From the NCBI GenBank assembly GCA_937920335.1, contig CALGUT010000561.1, forward strand, positions 1 through 5,740: a stretch of DNA of 5,740 bases, given 5' to 3'. Position 1 is the stretch's first letter. Each line of letters begins with the position of its first letter. Origin of the DNA: an uncultured Opitutales bacterium (GTDB lineage Bacteria; Verrucomicrobiota; Verrucomicrobiia; Opitutales; UBA2995). Under the pieces are notes generated by a model, which was not told the DNA's origin, made no database searches, and was given only the letters and a program-made list of their open reading frames with translations. This document shows, one piece after another, positions 1-5,740 of the stretch. The translations under genes and the position numbers were made by a program.

Positions 1-606
1 ATCCAGAATGGAGGCATTTACTGAATAAGTTTCCCTTTCCCCAATTACCTGAATTGCAGGAGATGAGGCTCCAAGACCGATCGTTCTAGGGAACGGATTC
101 TCATCGTCTGCGCCCTCAAAGAACTCATCGGTCTTGATTACCATGACCTCACTTGCAGATTCCAGACTATTCCCCTTCACGATAATCGCATAAATAGGTT
201 TTCTGTCGAACAAACTTCCACTTACGGTCCTATTGTCCTGGAAAGAAAAAATTCCGCTATAATAGAAAGGAGCGGTCGAATCCCAAAAACTCGATCCTGA
301 TGAGAATACTATAAAATTATCTAGGATTCGTTGATATTCGCTCGCTTTAATCGATCCGTCGATTTCAGTTACGATAGCGACCGGCAGATTGACAAATGTA
401 CCAACTGCAATGAACCCTCCCGTCGCTTTGGTCAAAGGAATCCCTCGATGGTCGACCACAGGACTTGATTCAAAGCCATTGTAGTTGGATATAGAAAGCG
501 AACCATAGCCCAAAGTCATGGCCAAGAGTGAAAATGCGCTTAAGATTTTCAGAGCATTTTGTATCCGCTTACACTTCGTTGCCCCCTCTCCAATTAGAAA
601 ATTCAT
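1..606 (-). CDS. Exported protein of unknown function, partner of the TIGR02597-like protein (3' end outside window)
   Basis: The reading frame is open for all 202 codons from the ATG at 606-604 to base 1, so the C-terminus lies outside the window. The start overlaps the stop of the upstream gene as ATGA (606-603), which suggests translational coupling. No clear Shine-Dalgarno sequence precedes it. Residues 11-14 (KCKR) followed by a hydrophobic stretch at about 18-34 look like a signal peptide. The mature part is predicted to be beta-rich and has no recognised catalytic motif. Landmarks are G55-I-P-L, a G64-F-I-A-V-G-T-F core (64-71), S117-G-I-F-S-F and I138-Y-A-I-I. The same pattern, with similar spacing, appears in residues 49-141 of the protein encoded at 3263-5044, which holds the same second position in the facing unit. 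I infer that the two are distant homologues. The family is not one I can name. Confidence 0.8.
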   Translation of the reverse strand, partial: MNFLIGEGATKCKRIQNALKILSAFSLLAMTLGYGSLSISNYNGFESSPVVDHRGIPLTKATGGFIAVGTFVNLPVAIVTEIDGSIKASEYQRILDNFIVFSSGSSFWDSTAPFYYSGIFSFQDNRTVSGSLFDRKPIYAIIVKGNSLESASEVMVIKTDEFFEGADDENPFPRTIGLGASSPAIQVIGERETYSVNASILD

Positions 607-1601
607 GGGCGTTTTGATTCCAAAGGAGCAAGTATTACATTATAGGATTCCTGCGAACGTCGCTGAATAATAAAACCTGAGCCCAATACTACCTCTGACG
701 GATCGATTCTGGATAAAGGATCTCCTAGCTTCCACCAGCCTGAGGCCAGACCATTTTGCATACCATCAGAATAGAAATACCGTTGAAATGGCTTCGCCGG
801 AGACTCTTGGATCCAAACGATATCGGCTGTTCGATCGTTACCCGGATGCATATATTTATCCAGATCCGAATTACTCAGGTTAACACTCAGAATCGTCAGC
901 GAACTAAAATAATTAAAGATATCGTTAACCGGCAAAGATGTTCGCTTATCTTTGATACTCCCAGAGATCGTCAGGGTTAAGTCTGTAGCAGCCCTTCGAA
1001 AAACGAGGATAGATTTGCTGTAGTGTAAATACGGATCTTCAGGCAGGCCAGTTTCTGCGTTGAAAAACCCCACTGGATATCTCGTATGAGACGACACAAA
1101 AAATCGGTTGAAACTACCTGATTTTGTCGGGACAAGAATGAGATCTGCCTTATCCGGATCATAATCGTGGGTCGATAAAAGCAAGAGTGGATTGATAATC
1201 TCGGAGAGTCTCCGAAGAGCTCTTACACTGCAAGCGACATTCGTTTCAGGCTCAACGGCTTCACTGACAATCAATTCGTGTTCGTTGAAAGAAACTACAT
1301 CTAATACTTTTCCTTCGTTTTTTCCCGTATTGAGCTCAACTACGTAGGCAGAAGGAGCACTTAGTAAAATCCTGAAGTCATTATTAGAATCCGTCAAAAT
1401 TGTTCCAGATGCTGAGTCCAGCACGTCAGATAAGACTACATTTTCCCTGGGCAACATACCAATAAGCGCTGAACCATTACCTGGAATAGTTATCGTATGA
1501 AAACCGACCGGACCTGAAGCGTCGAACCCTTCCGACTTTACTGAAAGACAGACTATCAGAGGAAAGAAACGTAAAAGAATTACACCCGTTGCATATTTCA
1601 T
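603..1601 (-). CDS. TIGR02597-like exported protein, unknown function (minus-strand copy)
   Basis: This 332-residue protein resembles the TIGR02597 family of secreted Verrucomicrobia proteins, which has no established function. I chose the ATG at 1601-1599 because it places a basic-plus-hydrophobic leader (hydrophobic at about 6-21) right at the N-terminus. The frame continues up to a GTG at 1658, giving 19 extra residues that would make an unusually long n-region. Neither start has a strong ribosome binding site. Family-like features are P31-V-G-F near the mature N-terminus, Y86-V-V-E-L with N-x-G-x-N-E-G (91-97), R202-R203, and a C-terminal G307-S-G-F-I-I-Q-R-R block. The second half contains two related units: A152-D-L-I-L-V...F167-F...R202-R, and A259-D-I-V-W-I...Y275-F...G288-W-W...R314-R, offset by 107-112 residues. 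It is the first gene of a unit, and its TGA overlaps the next start. Recognition is from memory of the family pattern and is untested by a profile search. Confidence 0.8.
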   Translation of the reverse strand: MKYATGVILLRFFPLIVCLSVKSEGFDASGPVGFHTITIPGNGSALIGMLPRENVVLSDVLDSASGTILTDSNNDFRILLSAPSAYVVELNTGKNEGKVLDVVSFNEHELIVSEAVEPETNVACSVRALRRLSEIINPLLLLSTHDYDPDKADLILVPTKSGSFNRFFVSSHTRYPVGFFNAETGLPEDPYLHYSKSILVFRRAATDLTLTISGSIKDKRTSLPVNDIFNYFSSLTILSVNLSNSDLDKYMHPGNDRTADIVWIQESPAKPFQRYFYSDGMQNGLASGWWKLGDPLSRIDPSEVVLGSGFIIQRRSQESYNVILAPLESKRP

Positions 1602-1797
1602 TCTTGAGAGGGCTGTTCTTAGATAAACCTGCAAATGAATCGGCACCGCCAAACCCACTTGGCTTCTTCAACTACTAACCGACCTGCGCTACAGCATGAC
1701 TAATCGCATCAGTATCAGCACAGTATCTAAAATATTCAAAACTATTAGCTGTGAGTTTCCCCGAAATTAATAGCTCAAAATTGCTTATCCAAAGGTA

Positions 1798-1816
1798 GGG
1801 TAGCCCCTGACTACCC
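1798..1816. repeat. Short inverted repeat (6-bp arms, 7-base loop)
   Basis: GGGTAG at 1798-1803 pairs perfectly with CTACCC at 1811-1816 across a seven-base loop. A further GGGTAG lies at 1884-1889. There is no adjacent T-tract, so it is not a classical terminator. It could be an operator-like dyad or simply chance. Confidence 0.3.
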
Positions 1817-1961
1817 ACAAAAATAACGGCATTAGCACAATGACTCTCACCGATTGTTATCCTCTGGAGCTCGAACACTGCTGGGTAGTGTTTATAGACG
1901 CTTTCGTAGTCGGACTTTTAGATTGGGATTTATTTGTAAAAGTAAAGCTAGCCAATCGGTC

Positions 1962-1977
1962 CGACCTAGCGAGGTCG
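1962..1977. repeat. Perfect 6-bp hairpin in the divergent region
   Basis: CGACCT (1962-1967), loop AGCG (1968-1971) and AGGTCG (1972-1977) form a perfect compact stem-loop followed by TAAAAG rather than a T-run. It overlaps the right arm of a longer-range inverted pair (GTCGGAC at 1909-1915 and GTCCGAC at 1959-1965), so two alternative pairings share the same bases. Terminator function is unlikely. A regulatory dyad is possible. Confidence 0.35.
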
Positions 1978-2006
1978 TAAAAGAGATGTCAACTGAAAGA
2001 AAACTA

Positions 2007-2034
2007 ATGACACCACAACACCGCACGGCATGAT
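2007..2034 (+). promoter_or_regulatory. Weak sigma-70-like promoter candidate for the plus-strand cassette
   Basis: ATGACA at 2007-2012 matches five of six bases of TTGACA. After a 16-base spacer, CATGAT at 2029-2034 matches four of six bases of TATAAT. Transcription would start near 2041 and give a leader of about 65 bases before the GTG at 2106. Matches of this quality are common by chance, so this is only a candidate. Confidence 0.2.
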
Positions 2035-2105
2035 TTCTTACTTAACAGCACTTTGCAAAACGCCTGCGCCAGAAATTTTCATCTCTTTTCCAAGTTCCAA
2101 CTTCC

Positions 2106-3239
2106 GTGATCACGCTTAGACACAACCATCAACCCGAAGCTCAACGAAATCGAGGTCTTTCATTCCTTATCTTACTCTACATGGTTTCGGCCACAGGCGT
2201 CTATGCTCAAATGAGTGGAACCTCAGAAACCGTTGGATTCCTTCAAATTACTCTCAAAGGCAAGAATGCGACGTCATCTGGAGACAATTTTGTCGCTCCA
2301 TCGTTCGTTGGCATTCGAGAGTTTACCGGCCTCTCCAAATCAGGGCCCCCAGTTCCCTTCTCAATTCAAGCAACAGTTGCCAATTGGGAAAGCAACCAAT
2401 TCGACCTCCACCCGACCCGCCAAAGTCACTATGTTGAGATTCTAGCCAGTAATAATCCACAGGCGATTGGACTCTGTTCCGGTATTCTTTCACACAGTTC
2501 CGACACCCTCTCAATCATTGAAGACTATTCAGGAGTCCTGGTCGGTGGCGAAACTATCACGATAAGGAAATACCTAACCTTAAACTATCTTTTTGGAGCA
2601 TCAAATGAAGCGGGCTTGGACGGCGGTAGCAGCAATAACGCAGATATGATCACGGTTCTAATGCCCGGAGCAACGCCTTCCCAAGAAACATTCTACTACC
2701 GTACCAGTGATAATACTCAGAGAGGGTGGCGTTCCATTAATGAGCCAACAGTAGACAAAGGAGACTGGCCTATTCCCCGTAATGCCGGCCTTTACATTCG
2801 TAGAATTTCTGAAACCGACTTAAACGTGTATTTTACTGGAGCAGTGAAATCGGGACCGGACGTAATCGTCATTGAACAAGGACTAAACCTTATAGATCCG
2901 CATCTAGGCATCCTAGGGACTTCAGAATCCTCAAAGGCATTCACATTAGGAACCTCAAATTTTGGCACACCAAGTGAACTGGATTCAATACTCCATCAAG
3001 GAATCAGTTCCCGAGCGGATCTGCTTTCTATTCACGATGGTGAATTCTCGTTTAGGACCTACTACGTGAGAGATGCGGCTAATAGCATTGGTGGAAACGG
3101 TTGGCGGCTAACCAACGATCCTCTTACATCCCAAGAAGGCACCACCATCGGAGCGGGATCAGCTCTACTAATAAATAACAAGGGAGAACGGAAACAGTGG
3201 GTCCGACCTGAAATATTTCCACAAGGCGAGACGTTTTAA
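2106..3239 (+). CDS. TIGR02597-like exported protein, unknown function (plus-strand copy)
   Basis: This is a 377-residue protein. The GTG at 2106 is the only conventional start that keeps the whole leader: a basic n-region (R5 to R16), a hydrophobic core at 18-31 and a likely signal-peptidase I site V-Y-A34|Q35. The next ATG (M26) would cut the leader in half. No Shine-Dalgarno sequence precedes the start; the bases are pyrimidine-rich. The mature protein follows the TIGR02597 pattern: E-T-V-G-F near the start, Y109-V-E-I followed by a short loop, a middle L-x-x-L-F segment, and a C-terminal G349-A-G-x-A-L-L-I block. Residues 179-233 and 304-358 are an internal repeat with an exact 125-residue period (A179-D/A304-D, G207-W-R/G332-W-R, I231/I356). 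It is the first gene of a unit with the 593-residue gene 23 bases downstream. The family is known from Verrucomicrobia but has no assigned biochemical role. Assignment is by eye. Confidence 0.85.
   Translation: MITLRHNHQPEAQRNRGLSFLILLYMVSATGVYAQMSGTSETVGFLQITLKGKNATSSGDNFVAPSFVGIREFTGLSKSGPPVPFSIQATVANWESNQFDLHPTRQSHYVEILASNNPQAIGLCSGILSHSSDTLSIIEDYSGVLVGGETITIRKYLTLNYLFGASNEAGLDGGSSNNADMITVLMPGATPSQETFYYRTSDNTQRGWRSINEPTVDKGDWPIPRNAGLYIRRISETDLNVYFTGAVKSGPDVIVIEQGLNLIDPHLGILGTSESSKAFTLGTSNFGTPSELDSILHQGISSRADLLSIHDGEFSFRTYYVRDAANSIGGNGWRLTNDPLTSQEGTTIGAGSALLINNKGERKQWVRPEIFPQGETF
2640..2804 (+). repeat. Internal protein repeat unit 1 (residues 179-233) of the 2106 gene
   Basis: The unit runs from A-D-M-I-T-V through F-Y-Y-R and G-W-R to a G-L-Y-I-R-R end. 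It aligns without gaps to the unit at 3015-3179 at its key positions. It is visible only at protein level. Confidence 0.6.
3015..3179 (+). repeat. Internal protein repeat unit 2 (residues 304-358) of the 2106 gene
   Basis: The unit runs from A-D-L-L-S-I through T-Y-Y-V-R-D and G-W-R-L to A-L-L-I-N-N. Its A-D pair, its G-W-R triplet and its final isoleucine sit exactly 125 residues after the matching positions of unit 1. Confidence 0.6.
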
Positions 3240-3262
3240 AAACGGATCCAAGCTTCGACATC

Positions 3263-5044
3263 ATGCAAATACGATCAAGTACAGTCCCTAAAAAGCGGAT
3301 CCTAGCGTTTATCATTAGCTTCTTTATCTTAACGGTCACCGCGAAAGCAGCAGTGGTACATCTAACCTGGGGAAGCCAAAATCCCGGAGCTGCTATAGGC
3401 CAGGCTGACGGAACAGACCTACCCTCAGGAGCAATCGTTCGCCTGGGATTCTTTTCGCTCACAGACGATCAAATCTCAGAGGCATTCAATGACCTCGAAT
3501 ATTTAGAGATCCACTTTCAAGAAATCACGAGAGAGAGAATCGGTAATTTTGCCGGTACCTCCATTCAAAGTACTTCTACAACTACCTCCCCCAATCAACT
3601 GGAATTCGACGGCGCGTTTGCTCAAGACCTTTCAATGGAAAACGCCGGAATCGAAGGCAAGAGACTCTACGTTTGGGCTATTGATACCGATATACCATCT
3701 GAAGCAACACAGCATGGAATTGTTTCTAGCCCTGCCTGGTCAATTCCCGTTAGCCCACTAGATATACTTCAGATTGCCCTGGAGGATATTGAGCCGGGGA
3801 AACAAGAACATCTCTACTTAGCGGAGCAGGGACCTGAGCTTTCTCAATCCCTGGGTGGCGTTCAGAATAAGCTACTTCAAAAGGATACACCTATCCAGAA
3901 CAATCCGAACTCAGTACCAACCGGACCGCTAGACGAGCAGTTAGTCGTTGTCGATACCAGCGGAACTCCTGCCGGAACTACAACCTACAACGCTGCAGAT
4001 GATCAATACACACTATCAGTTACCGGGGGCAATATATGGGGAGTCGAAGACAACTTTCACTTCACATACCGCGAGATAAGCGGAGACATTGAGACGACTG
4101 TCGTCGTCAATTCTCTTTACGTAAGCGATGATTCAGGAGCAGCTGGTATCATGTTACGAGATTCAGCAACCGAAGATTCTAGTTTCGCGTTTATAAATGC
4201 GACTTCCAGTGGAGTTGCATTCGACCGTCGGCTGGAAAGCGGAGGCGGAACGAAACGTTCCAGTAAAGGAATCATCGAAGCTCCAGTCTGGCTCCGACTA
4301 ACCAAAATCGGGAACTACGTTCGAGTATACTATTCCGTTGATGGCAACAATTGGTCTCTTCTAGCTGAGGACAGCATCAATCTATCAGAAACCTATTTTC
4401 TCGGCCTAGCCGCATCTGCCAACAAAGCAGATGACTTCTTGGTGGCAGTACTTAGTGATCTTAAAGTCGTGGGCCTTGAAGCTGGATCAGTATTCGATAC
4501 CGTTACAAACGTGGACATTGGCGCGGTAGGCATAACCGGGGATACTGCCTACACCCCAGACGCAGATTCTTATATTATACAAGCTAGTGGGGATGGTATC
4601 GGAGGGCGAAGTGATTCATTTCATTTCGTTAACCGAGAAGTCGAGGGCGACTTTGAAACACTCACTAAAATGGATAGCTTAACTGCAACCGAATCAAAGG
4701 CTCAAGCGGGATTGATGGTGAGGGAAAGTACGCGCCCTGATGCTCCATTTTTTGCAGCTCTTTCTTCTAACGTTGGGAGCCTAAATACTCAAAGCCGAAA
4801 CACTTATGGTGCCACACCGGACGCATTTTCCCTACAAGGAATTCCGGCGCCGATATGGCTTAAGATAAGCCGACAGGGAAACGTCTTTCAATCCGAGTAT
4901 TCTCAAGATGGTCTAAACTGGACTTTGATTTCCGAAGCAGACCTCAATTTACCACAGAAACTACTCGTCGGCATGGCCGTTTCCGCATCGGATGCTCACA
5001 CCATCGCCTACGGTGAATTTGGCGCCTACTCCGTAGCTAGATAA
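3263..5044 (+). CDS. Exported multidomain protein with two tandem concanavalin/DUF1349-like modules
   Basis: This is a 593-residue protein starting at ATG 3263, 23 bases after the TIGR02597-like gene; it is probably co-transcribed. The leader has K10-K-R, a hydrophobic core at 13-25 and a likely cleavage site A27-K-A29|A30. Residues about 30-165 form an N-terminal domain (D49-G-T, then A57-I-V-R-L-G-F-F, D116-G-A-F, L135-Y-V-W-A-I) that resembles the partner protein at 1-606. A linker rich in Q, N and P follows (about 170-230). Two related modules come next, at about 231-404 and 418-593, with motifs FHF-x-x-RE-x-x-GD, AGxMxR[DE]S, AP[VI]WL and DGxNW[ST]L. These are typical of concanavalin-like/DUF1349-type beta-sandwich modules found in secreted bacterial proteins, often next to carbohydrate-binding or adhesive domains. 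No catalytic residues, transmembrane anchor, PEP-CTERM or other sorting tail is visible; the chain ends G-A-Y-S-V-A-R. An extracellular or periplasmic binding role is inferred. There is no strong ribosome binding site. Confidence 0.85.
   Translation: MQIRSSTVPKKRILAFIISFFILTVTAKAAVVHLTWGSQNPGAAIGQADGTDLPSGAIVRLGFFSLTDDQISEAFNDLEYLEIHFQEITRERIGNFAGTSIQSTSTTTSPNQLEFDGAFAQDLSMENAGIEGKRLYVWAIDTDIPSEATQHGIVSSPAWSIPVSPLDILQIALEDIEPGKQEHLYLAEQGPELSQSLGGVQNKLLQKDTPIQNNPNSVPTGPLDEQLVVVDTSGTPAGTTTYNAADDQYTLSVTGGNIWGVEDNFHFTYREISGDIETTVVVNSLYVSDDSGAAGIMLRDSATEDSSFAFINATSSGVAFDRRLESGGGTKRSSKGIIEAPVWLRLTKIGNYVRVYYSVDGNNWSLLAEDSINLSETYFLGLAASANKADDFLVAVLSDLKVVGLEAGSVFDTVTNVDIGAVGITGDTAYTPDADSYIIQASGDGIGGRSDSFHFVNREVEGDFETLTKMDSLTATESKAQAGLMVRESTRPDAPFFAALSSNVGSLNTQSRNTYGATPDAFSLQGIPAPIWLKISRQGNVFQSEYSQDGLNWTLISEADLNLPQKLLVGMAVSASDAHTIAYGEFGAYSVAR
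3953..4474 (+). repeat. Concanavalin/DUF1349-like module 1 (residues 231-404)
   Basis: This is the first of two tandem modules. Landmarks are G274-D, G295-I-M-L-R-D-S, W343-L-R-L, and D360-G-N-N-W364. The equivalent positions in the second copy lie 188-189 residues later. Confidence 0.7.
4514..5041 (+). repeat. Concanavalin/DUF1349-like module 2 (residues 418-593)
   Basis: This is the second tandem module. Landmarks are D418-I-G, G462-D, G483-L-M-V-R-E-S, W532-L-K-I, and D549-G-L-N-W553. It runs to the C-terminus of the protein, so nothing follows it except the stop codon. Confidence 0.7.
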
Positions 5045-5228
5045 TCAGTAATGTGATCGATTCAGCCGCGAATATAAATTAAGCTTCGAGGTAAAATGCG
5101 ACTTTCTCGAGCCGGTCATGTTCACTTGTCCGGTATGAGTTCCGCCGCCTGATGGTTGGGCATGCTGGGAAGGCTTCTTTAGACGGTCGTCAGTTTGGCT
5201 AATTGGGATAGGAAATAAGGTCATCGAC
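5045..5228. other. Convergent spacer with no supported gene
   Basis: This 184-base stretch lies between the plus-strand cassette and the minus-strand sulfotransferase remnant. I see no strong terminator hairpin with a T-run in either direction; only short dyads such as GACGGTCGTC and CTCGAG are present. An 18-codon frame starts at ATG 5096 after GAGGTAAA, and a second plus-strand frame without a start runs on to a stop around 5202. Neither is long enough to call. It marks the boundary between the roughly 46% GC cassette and the AT-rich DNA to its right. Confidence 0.5.
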
Positions 5229-5702
5229 TCAATTAGTAATATTTTTTATATACTTCTCAAATTGTGTGCCTTTTAAAGCTGCAATGATTTCACCAGGATT
5301 TTCAATGCCGTCCACAAGTCGGTTTGTTGACTGCTTTTTCATGTTAGTATTTACTACAACAGGGGGAATACCTAAATAGTTGAAAATGAGATTTGCCGTA
5401 TCTTGGTGCAATGATTGATCTTTAAGGTGTTGTTCGTAGATAATTGAAAGATGAGGAATACTCTTCATACAACTAGATTGAAGAGAGGCATGCTTGTCCA
5501 ATTTTGTCATTAACTTCACTAAATCAGTAGGATTGATACGAATCTTTGAACTATTAGATAATGATTGTGAATCGCTTATCGTCTCACTCCACTTTTTTTG
5601 CCGAATGGCCTTTAATCGTGAGATCGCTTGACTCAGTTGATCCTGCCTTTGCAGCCAAATTATTTTCCAACCACTCCGATATAACTTTAGGGGCTGAAGT
5701 AG
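5229..5702 (-). pseudogene. Sulfotransferase C-terminal remnant (PAPS-dependent, Stf0-like), probable pseudogene
   Basis: The minus-strand frame is open for 157 sense codons from 5702 down to the TGA at 5231-5229. An in-frame TAG stands immediately upstream at 5705-5703. Early in the frame lies W-K-I-I-W-L-Q-R-Q-D followed by L-S-Q-A-I-S, then a K-A-I-R-Q-K-K-W segment. This matches the segment of Stf0-type sulfotransferases that binds the 3'-phosphate of PAPS through an Arg and a Ser. Further on come I-I-Y-E-Q-H-L, I-F-N-Y-L-G-I-P, and I-E-N-P-G-E-I...L-K-G-T-x-F-E-K-Y, the usual C-terminal signature. The N-terminal PAPS 5'-phosphosulfate loop is absent. No ATG, GTG or TTG occurs in frame before the GTG at 5519, which lies downstream of the PAPS motif. 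The gene is therefore 5'-truncated or split by a nonsense mutation; only 35 more bases remain in the window, so the two cannot be told apart. The other two upstream frames also hit stops. Hand-counted GC in lines 5221-5400 is about 34%, well below the neighbouring cassette, which suggests separate ancestry. An intact enzyme would transfer sulfate from PAPS to a carbohydrate or lipid. Confidence 0.7.
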
Positions 5703-5740
5703 CTAAGGGTTAGTGCTTGGTTGATTTATACCAGTGTTTA

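Larger units (their letters stand above)
1602..2105. promoter_or_regulatory. Divergent intergenic control region between the two cassettes
   Basis: This stretch of about 500 bases separates the divergent starts at 1601 (minus) and 2106 (plus), so it must hold both promoters. No open frame in it looks like a real gene. The longest is 67 codons on the minus strand (1878 to 1675); it starts at GTG and has no recognisable motif. The region contains several short perfect inverted repeats (1798-1816, 1909-1915 paired with 1959-1965, and 1962-1977) and one weak sigma-70-like promoter candidate for the plus-strand unit (2007-2034). I found no riboswitch or tRNA-like structure. If the upstream gene starts at GTG 1658 instead, the region begins at 1659. 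Confidence 0.6.

Noticed and set aside
1540..1560. Possible lipoprotein signal (L-I-V-C) in the leader of the minus-strand TIGR02597-like protein
   Set aside because: Valine immediately before the cysteine does not fit the usual lipobox, and the cysteine lies inside the hydrophobic core.
1675..1878. 67-codon minus-strand frame in the divergent region ending 16 bases before GTG 1658
   Set aside because: It starts at GTG without a ribosome binding site, has no signal peptide or recognisable motif, and overlaps the dyads. Chance open frames of this size are expected.
1986..2033. 15-codon plus-strand frame (ATG 1986 to TGA) that could be a leader peptide
   Set aside because: It has no runs of a single amino acid, no adjacent attenuator structure and no clear ribosome binding site.
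1958..3209. Ten-base word GGTCCGACCT at 1958-1967 and again at 3200-3209
   Set aside because: The second copy lies inside coding sequence. Several 10-mer coincidences are expected in a window of this size.
3244..3255. Adjacent GGATCC and AAGCTT (BamHI and HindIII sites), resembling a cloning linker
   Set aside because: It lies in a short natural intergenic gap between two genes that fit together as an operon. No vector sequence is seen, and chance is the simpler explanation.
5096..5152. 18-codon plus-strand frame starting MRLSRAGHV after GAGGTAAA, reminiscent of the N-terminus of some IS200-like transposases
   Set aside because: It is too short, lacks the His-x-His catalytic motif, and the similarity rests on a handful of residues.
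5045..5228. Possible bidirectional terminator between the convergent genes
   Set aside because: Only 4-bp stems without a following T-run are visible, which is not enough to call a terminator.

Overview
The window looks like part of a chromosome from a member of the Verrucomicrobiota, probably a marine Opitutales/Puniceicoccales-type bacterium. That placement is an inference. It rests on two exported proteins that resemble the Verrucomicrobia-centred family I know as TIGR02597, on a moderate GC content (about 46% in hand-counted coding lines), and on genes that start without clear Shine-Dalgarno sequences. No rRNA, tRNA, CRISPR array or complete insertion sequence is visible.

Layout. Bases 1-1601 (minus strand) hold a two-gene unit read right to left: a TIGR02597-like exported protein (1601 to 603), then a second exported protein (606 to 1, cut by the window edge) that starts inside the stop of the first through an ATGA overlap. 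Bases 1602-2105 are a roughly 500-base divergent control region with short inverted repeats and no gene I can support. Bases 2106-5044 (plus strand) hold the mirror-image unit: another TIGR02597-like protein (2106-3239), a 23-base gap, then a 593-residue exported protein (3263-5044). Bases 5045-5228 are a short convergent spacer. Bases 5229-5702 (minus strand) are the C-terminal part of a PAPS-type sulfotransferase. It has no usable start codon upstream of its conserved motif and is preceded by an in-frame TAG, so it looks like a pseudogene. It lies in clearly more AT-rich DNA.

How the genes relate. The two units appear to be diverged copies of one cassette: a TIGR02597-like protein followed by a partner. 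The two partners share a weak N-terminal pattern (xGxxL, then an [AR][VL]G[TF]F core, then a YxxxI-type strand). In the plus-strand unit the partner has also gained two tandem copies, about 188 residues apart, of a concanavalin/DUF1349-like beta-sandwich module. The TIGR02597-like proteins are themselves internally duplicated, with an exact 125-residue period in the plus-strand copy. Everything predicted in the two cassettes is exported and beta-rich. A cell-envelope or extracellular adhesive/structural role is therefore a reasonable guess, but no catalytic residues are recognisable and no function can be assigned.
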